A stretch of DNA of 64,000 nt, from NCBI GenBank assembly GCA_029567375.1, contig JAKQLB010000198.1, positions 1-64,000 of the forward strand, in the 5' to 3' direction. The stretch is from Bacteroidota bacterium. Lineage in GTDB: Bacteria; Bacteroidota; Bacteroidia; Bacteroidales; UBA932. Below are positions 60,612 through 64,000 of this stretch, piece by piece (the first letter of the stretch is position 1; every line of letters begins with the position of its first letter). The notes under the pieces were generated by a model that ran no database searches, was not told the origin of the DNA, and saw only the letters and a list, made by a program, of their open reading frames with translations. The position numbers were made by a program, and so were the translations under genes.

Positions 60612-61219
60612 AAATATCGTTGTTTAACAGTTTGTAATGTACTTTCAAAATCTCTGTCCTTGGTAGGTTCTCCAATGGCATTGAACTTCCATTCTCCATT
60701 CCTCTTGTAGAAAACTCCCATTACCATTGAGACATTCCCGGCAAAAGTCGGGTCGTTTGCAATATCATAAGTTGCAAAGATTTCTTTTACTTTAGTTGGA
60801 GTACCTTCATAGATTCTAATTGAAGCAAAAGGTATCGTCTTAAAGTCATGTCCTCTAAAACTGTTTAGCACAAAAGCTATTTTTTCTGTTTTAGGATTCA
60901 ATTGATTAAGATTCACTGTGATTACTTCATTATCCAATCCATCATCACCATCTGTATCTCCAGTCAAATCGTCTCCGCTATGTTTGATGGCACCATCGTT
61001 TGATTTCAGATGTCTGAACCAAACTTTGTCAATAACATTTCCATTTGCATCGAATTGAGCGCAACTTGCATCCAAATCAACGGCTTCGGTCGTAGTAAAT
61101 CCAAGCCAATTTTTTTTCTTGATAGCACCCCAATTGACACCTACGCAAATGTTCTCCAATTTAGAACCATTACTTTTTTCAAGGTTGATTCTTTGTCCTT
61201 TCTCTAATCGTATTGCCAT
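60608..61219 (-). CDS. terD: TerD-family protein
   Basis: A 203-residue TerD/CABP protein. The family signature shows in VGVNWGAIKKKNWLGFTTTE, then VDLDASCAQFDANGNVIDKV, then IKHSGDDLTGDTDGDDGLDN. The acidic DLTGDTDGDDG loop is the Ca2+-binding site. ITVNLNQLNPKTEKIAFVLN follows. TerD proteins bind calcium and are thought to sense or buffer it during stress. Last of four tandem TerD genes, with its stop overlapping the TerY start. Confidence 0.9.
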   Translation of the reverse strand: MAIRLEKGQRINLEKSNGSKLENICVGVNWGAIKKKNWLGFTTTEAVDLDASCAQFDANGNVIDKVWFRHLKSNDGAIKHSGDDLTGDTDGDDGLDNEVITVNLNQLNPKTEKIAFVLNSFRGHDFKTIPFASIRIYEGTPTKVKEIFATYDIANDPTFAGNVSMVMGVFYKRNGEWKFNAIGEPTKDRDFESTLQTVKQRYL

Positions 61220-61224
61220 AAGTG

Positions 61225-61890
61225 TTATTTTTTTACGTAATCTTTAATAATGCGATGAATGGTAAATCCTAAGAATTTATCATCATAGGCATCACCGATA
61301 GCAGCAAATTTCCACTCGCCATTACGCTTGTACAATTTGCCCATTATCAATGCAGTTTTGCCTTGATATTTTGATTCGGCAGCGACATCATACTGCGCAA
61401 ATACTTCCTTTACTCTTGTAGGAGTTCCCTCATACATTCTAATTGCAGCATAAGGAATTTGAGAAAAATCTTCTTGACCGCAATTATTCAAAAAGAAGTA
61501 TATCTGATGTATAGATGGATTTAATCTATTCAAATCGACAGTTATGATTTCGTTGTCAAGTCCATCGTCTCCACCCTTGTCACCTTCCAAATCATCTCCG
61601 GAATGATGCAATGCTCTATCTAAAGAATCTACCTTTCCAGGAGGAAGGCCAAATTTTGAAAGCAAATCTGGTTTATATAGTGGAGAATAAATGTGATCAC
61701 AGATTTCTCCTTGTTCATTGAACATTACGCAACTCAAGTCCAAATCAACATCTATAGTTTCTTTGCTTAGACCAAAAAATGTCTTTTTCTCGATTGCACC
61801 CCAGTTGCACCCTACACAAAATGAGGTCAATTTAGAGCCATTATTCTTTTCAAGATTAATGCGCTGTCCTTTCTCTAATCGTATAGCCAT
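61225..61890 (-). CDS. terD: TerD-family protein with an internal insertion
   Basis: A 221-residue TerD protein. It shares the start with its downstream neighbour (MAIRLEKGQRINLEKNNGSK) and has the Ca2+ loop HHSGDDLEGDKGGDDGLDNE. Compared with the other copies it carries extra residues before that loop (IYSPLYKPDLLSKFGLPPGK). The close match to the next gene suggests a recent duplication. Gap of five bases to the next gene. Confidence 0.9.
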   Translation of the reverse strand: MAIRLEKGQRINLEKNNGSKLTSFCVGCNWGAIEKKTFFGLSKETIDVDLDLSCVMFNEQGEICDHIYSPLYKPDLLSKFGLPPGKVDSLDRALHHSGDDLEGDKGGDDGLDNEIITVDLNRLNPSIHQIYFFLNNCGQEDFSQIPYAAIRMYEGTPTRVKEVFAQYDVAAESKYQGKTALIMGKLYKRNGEWKFAAIGDAYDDKFLGFTIHRIIKDYVKK

Positions 61891-61896
61891 GATATT

Positions 61897-62448
61897 TTAT
61901 TGGTATTTATTAAGGTATTCTTGTAAGCCACCTTTTTGTCCCATACCGATAGCTTCAAACTTCCACTGGCCGTTTCTTTTATAGATACGACCAAATTCAA
62001 CGGCTGTCTCAACAGAAAAATCCTCTTCAAGCTCATATTTTAAGATTTCTTCCTGTGTATCTGTATTGAAAATACGGATGAAAGAATTGTGGACTTGACC
62101 GAAGTTTTGTTTACGTTCAGCTGCTTTGTGGATTGTAACTACAATTACAATTTCTGACGCTTTCGGTGTAATAGATGTTAAATCTATTTTGATACTTTCA
62201 TCATCGCCATCTCCTTCGCCTGTGAGATTATCTCCAGTGTGTTCAACTGCGCCATCTGGAGATACGAGCTGATTATAGAAGACAAAATAGTCATCAGAAA
62301 TTAATTTCTTATCCTCTCCAAGAATGAATACTGATGCGTCCAAATCGAAATCTTCGCCAGTACTTGATGAGTTGGTATCCCAACCCAAACCGATTGTGAA
62401 TTTGGGCAAATCTACATTTACTCGTTGTCCTTTTTCAAGATTGATCAT
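61897..62448 (-). CDS. terD: TerD-family protein
   Basis: A 183-residue TerD protein of canonical length. Key segments are LPKFTIGLGWDTNSSSTGED, FDLDASVFILGEDKKLISDD and GAVEHTGDNLTGEGDGDDES, the last being the Ca2+ loop. VIVVTIHKAAERKQNFGQVH follows. It is closest to the first TerD gene of the operon (62523-63080) and looks like a second duplicate pair. Confidence 0.9.
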   Translation of the reverse strand: MINLEKGQRVNVDLPKFTIGLGWDTNSSSTGEDFDLDASVFILGEDKKLISDDYFVFYNQLVSPDGAVEHTGDNLTGEGDGDDESIKIDLTSITPKASEIVIVVTIHKAAERKQNFGQVHNSFIRIFNTDTQEEILKYELEEDFSVETAVEFGRIYKRNGQWKFEAIGMGQKGGLQEYLNKYQ

Positions 62449-62522
62449 ATTATATCGTTTTTTGTGTCATTGATGAATTTATTGTCAAAGGCATTGAAAC
62501 TTTATTTTGTTTACAAACCGCA

Positions 62523-63080
62523 TTAGTAGGCATATTTATCTACAAAGTATTGCAGTCCACCTTTATAGCCAATACCCATTGCTTCAAATTTCCACTCAGA
62601 ACCACGTTTATATAAACGACCAAATTCTACTGCTGTTTCAATAGAGAAATCCTCATCTAAGTCGTAACGGGCAATATCTTCATTAGTTACTGCATTGTAA
62701 ATTCGGATATATGAATTATGTACCTGTCCAAAGTTTTGTTTTCTTGCAATTGCTTCATGGATTGTTACTGTGAAGATTATTTCCTCAATACGTGGATCAA
62801 CTTTGGTCAAATCTACGGTTAGAGTTTCGTCATCACCACCATCACTATTACCTCCCGTCAAATCATCGCCTGAAGATTCGACAGCTCCATCTGGTGATTT
62901 TTGATTATTATAGAAAACAAAAAACTCGTCTTGTGGAAGTTTTTTATTACTACCTAACATAAATGCTGAAGCATCTAAATCAAAATCAAATCCAGTACTC
63001 TCATTAGGATCCCATCCTAAACCAACACCGACTTTTGACAAGCCAATTTCAATGCGCTGTCCTTTTTGCAGGTTAATCAT
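62523..63080 (-). CDS. terD: TerD-family protein, first gene of the Ter operon
   Basis: A 185-residue TerD protein (MINLQKGQRIEIGLSKVGVG, FDFDLDASAFMLGSNKKLPQ, AVESSGDDLTGGNSDGGDDE). It is the first gene after the -7 box at 63160-63167, so the operon probably begins here and runs leftward for up to 20 kb. The 70-bp gap to the next TerD gene shows no clear terminator. Confidence 0.9.
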   Translation of the reverse strand: MINLQKGQRIEIGLSKVGVGLGWDPNESTGFDFDLDASAFMLGSNKKLPQDEFFVFYNNQKSPDGAVESSGDDLTGGNSDGGDDETLTVDLTKVDPRIEEIIFTVTIHEAIARKQNFGQVHNSYIRIYNAVTNEDIARYDLDEDFSIETAVEFGRLYKRGSEWKFEAMGIGYKGGLQYFVDKYAY

Positions 63081-63127
63081 AATGCTCTAATTTATTTAAT
63101 ATTGATGTTTGAAACTATATTTCTGTA

Positions 63128-63148
63128 TGTACTCTTACATAGAGTACA
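63128..63148. promoter_or_regulatory. Palindrome in the Ter operon leader
   Basis: TGTACTCT (63128-63135) pairs with AGAGTACA (63141-63148). Its core ACTCTTACATAGAG recurs in inverted form, CTCTATGTAAGAGT, at 63295-63308. The pair flanks the promoter region between the TerD and integrase genes and could bind a regulator or the integrase. Confidence 0.55.
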
Positions 63149-63159
63149 TCAACCATTTG

Positions 63160-63167
63160 CAAAGTTA
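63160..63167 (-). promoter_or_regulatory. -7 box upstream of the Ter operon
   Basis: The minus strand reads TAACTTTG, an exact TAnnTTTG match, about 80 bp upstream of the first TerD start. No -33 element is seen at the normal spacing. Confidence 0.5.
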
Positions 63168-63423
63168 CAAATTTATTTGCAGATAATATGCTTTTCTTTT
63201 CAAAAGTTTCATCACAAAAGGTAAATGTTTGACGAAATACTTCAAACATATTATTTAAATGCCACGGATTCAGTGATATGAGAATGCGTACTAACTCTAT
63301 GTAAGAGTGAGAACTTTTATCAAACAACCACATTTTACCACGAGATATTACGATACAAGTAGTTAGCATTCAATATTTTCCATATTGGATACAGTTGAAA
63401 TCTACTACAACTAAATTGTTATA
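63168..63423. other. Gene-free region between the integrase and the Ter operon
   Basis: No protein-like frame is supported; an 84-codon open frame on the minus strand covers the promoter and looks like chance. The interval holds the inverted copy of the leader palindrome at 63295-63308 and is AT-rich. Confidence 0.4.
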
Positions 63424-64000
63424 TTATTTGTTTTTCTCCAAAAGATTCAAAATCTTATTATTAGCATTATCAATGACATTAGTCTGAATAGATGCAAGAT
63501 AGATGCGTATCGTCTCCTCATTATCATGTCCCATACCAAGACTGATGGCCTGCATAGGCACATTTTTCGATTGGGCTATACTTGCCCAAGAATGCCGGGC
63601 CACGTACATGGTTAGTGGAATAGGAATTTTCGCAAGTTCTGCAATCTTCTTTAAATACCTGTTGATTAGCATCATTTTATTCAAATACTGCTTACGTTCA
63701 GTTCCATCTTCTTTTGTGATAATAGGGAAAAGAAAAGGATTATTTGAATCAAGATGCTTATTGGCTATCGCTTCCATTTGTTTTTCCCATTTTACAACTA
63801 ACTGTTGCCCTGTTTTTCGACGATTATACACGACAAATCCATTTGAAAGGTTCTTCTTTTTCAGGTATGCAATATCAATGAATGACATTCCGCGCATATA
63901 GAAAGAAAACAGAAACATATCCCTTGCAAAATCAAGGGTAGGGGTACTGCTCAAATCCAAATCTTTAATCTTTTTTATTTCTTTCAAACTAATAGCACGT
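63424..64000 (-). CDS. Tyrosine-type integrase, N-terminus beyond the window
   Basis: The minus-strand frame stays open to the last base of the window (RAISLKEIKKIKDLDLSS), so the gene is truncated at its start. The visible part is the catalytic domain of a Bacteroidales element integrase. It has MFLFSFYMRGMSFIDIAYLK with the first catalytic Arg, YVARHSWASIAQSKNVPMQA with the second Arg region, and SLGMGHDNEETIRIYLASIQ with the His and nucleophilic Tyr. It should insert and excise the element at its att site. Transcribed toward the Ter operon, it marks one likely edge of the element just to the right. Confidence 0.9.
   Translation of the reverse strand, partial: RAISLKEIKKIKDLDLSSTPTLDFARDMFLFSFYMRGMSFIDIAYLKKKNLSNGFVVYNRRKTGQQLVVKWEKQMEAIANKHLDSNNPFLFPIITKEDGTERKQYLNKMMLINRYLKKIAELAKIPIPLTMYVARHSWASIAQSKNVPMQAISLGMGHDNEETIRIYLASIQTNVIDNANNKILNLLEKNK

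Noticed and set aside
54014-63080. Simple tellurite-resistance operon
   Set aside because: The genes belong to Ter families, but tellurite resistance needs other members (TerC) that are not seen here. A general stress or defence role is more cautious.
63115-63369. 84-codon minus-strand frame upstream of the first TerD gene
   Set aside because: It spans the promoter-like -7 box and the palindrome, and has no protein-like pattern.

Overview
The window is a piece of a Bacteroidota genome, most likely a gut Bacteroidales (Bacteroides, Phocaeicola or Parabacteroides type). Three things point there. Promoter-like sites fit the Bacteroides -7 consensus TAnnTTTG. Shine-Dalgarno sequences are weak. 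The gene families are typical of Bacteroidales mobile DNA: DUF4099, an LPD28-like protein, PcfK/PcfJ, a MobV relaxase, an ArdC-like antirestriction protein, an excisionase-like helix-turn-helix protein and a tyrosine integrase at the right edge. Almost everything looks like one large integrative element, or part of one, loaded with defence and stress-response cargo. No ribosomal RNA, tRNA, CRISPR array or complete insertion sequence was seen.

Layout. 1-1.6 kb: about 200-bp direct repeats, an inverted repeat and an excisionase-like gene. 2.0-4.4 kb: small element proteins and a single-stranded DNA-binding protein. 5.0-9.9 kb (minus): an operon headed by a serine-recombinase homologue with a degenerate active site, then two DUF262 (GmrSD-type) proteins and an FKBP isomerase gene broken by a nonsense codon. 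10.1-16.7 kb (plus): lipoprotein, small proteins, winged-helix protein, candidate oriT, MobV relaxase and an OmpA-like protein. 16.8-18.6 kb (minus): an AbiE toxin-antitoxin pair with its own operator-like repeats. 19.1-25.7 kb (plus): PcfK/PcfJ and many small unknown proteins, several behind long untranslated leaders. 25.8-41.3 kb (minus): one long operon of transfer-associated genes. These include DUF4099, a TOPRIM primase, a PH-domain membrane protein, two related secreted proteins, membrane proteins, cell-wall hydrolase-like proteins, an OB-fold protein and two ArdC-like proteins. 41.5 kb: a plus-strand M23 peptidase.

42.2-63.1 kb (minus) is a visibly more AT-rich block. It encodes four TerD proteins, three TerY von Willebrand proteins, two TerB-like proteins, a Zn-ribbon/TerB/PH protein, a PP2C phosphatase, a Ser/Thr kinase, an AIM24 protein, a DUF2569 protein, a PrsW protease homologue and a Ca2+-type P-ATPase. 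It also holds a TPR-aspartyl protease with an overlapping XRE regulator, a DUF1810/ADP-ribosylglycohydrolase fusion and a membrane protein. This matches the Ter-dependent TerY-phosphatase-kinase systems described by comparative genomics, here with a calcium pump and apparently without TerC. A partial integrase closes the window.

How the parts may work together (inference). The same 7-bp half-site TCATACT/AGTATGA recurs in the two divergent control regions that flank the transfer modules (9.9-10.1 kb and 41.3-41.5 kb). One regulator, possibly the degenerate recombinase, could therefore control the DUF262 operon, the relaxase operon, the long transfer operon and the M23 gene. Several unrelated proteins of the long operon end in a short G-(M/L)-(H/R)-(R/K) type tail. 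This could be a sorting signal for proteins delivered with DNA to the recipient. No VirB4, TraG/VirD4 or TraJ-N homologue was found, so the mating channel is either outside the window or supplied in trans.
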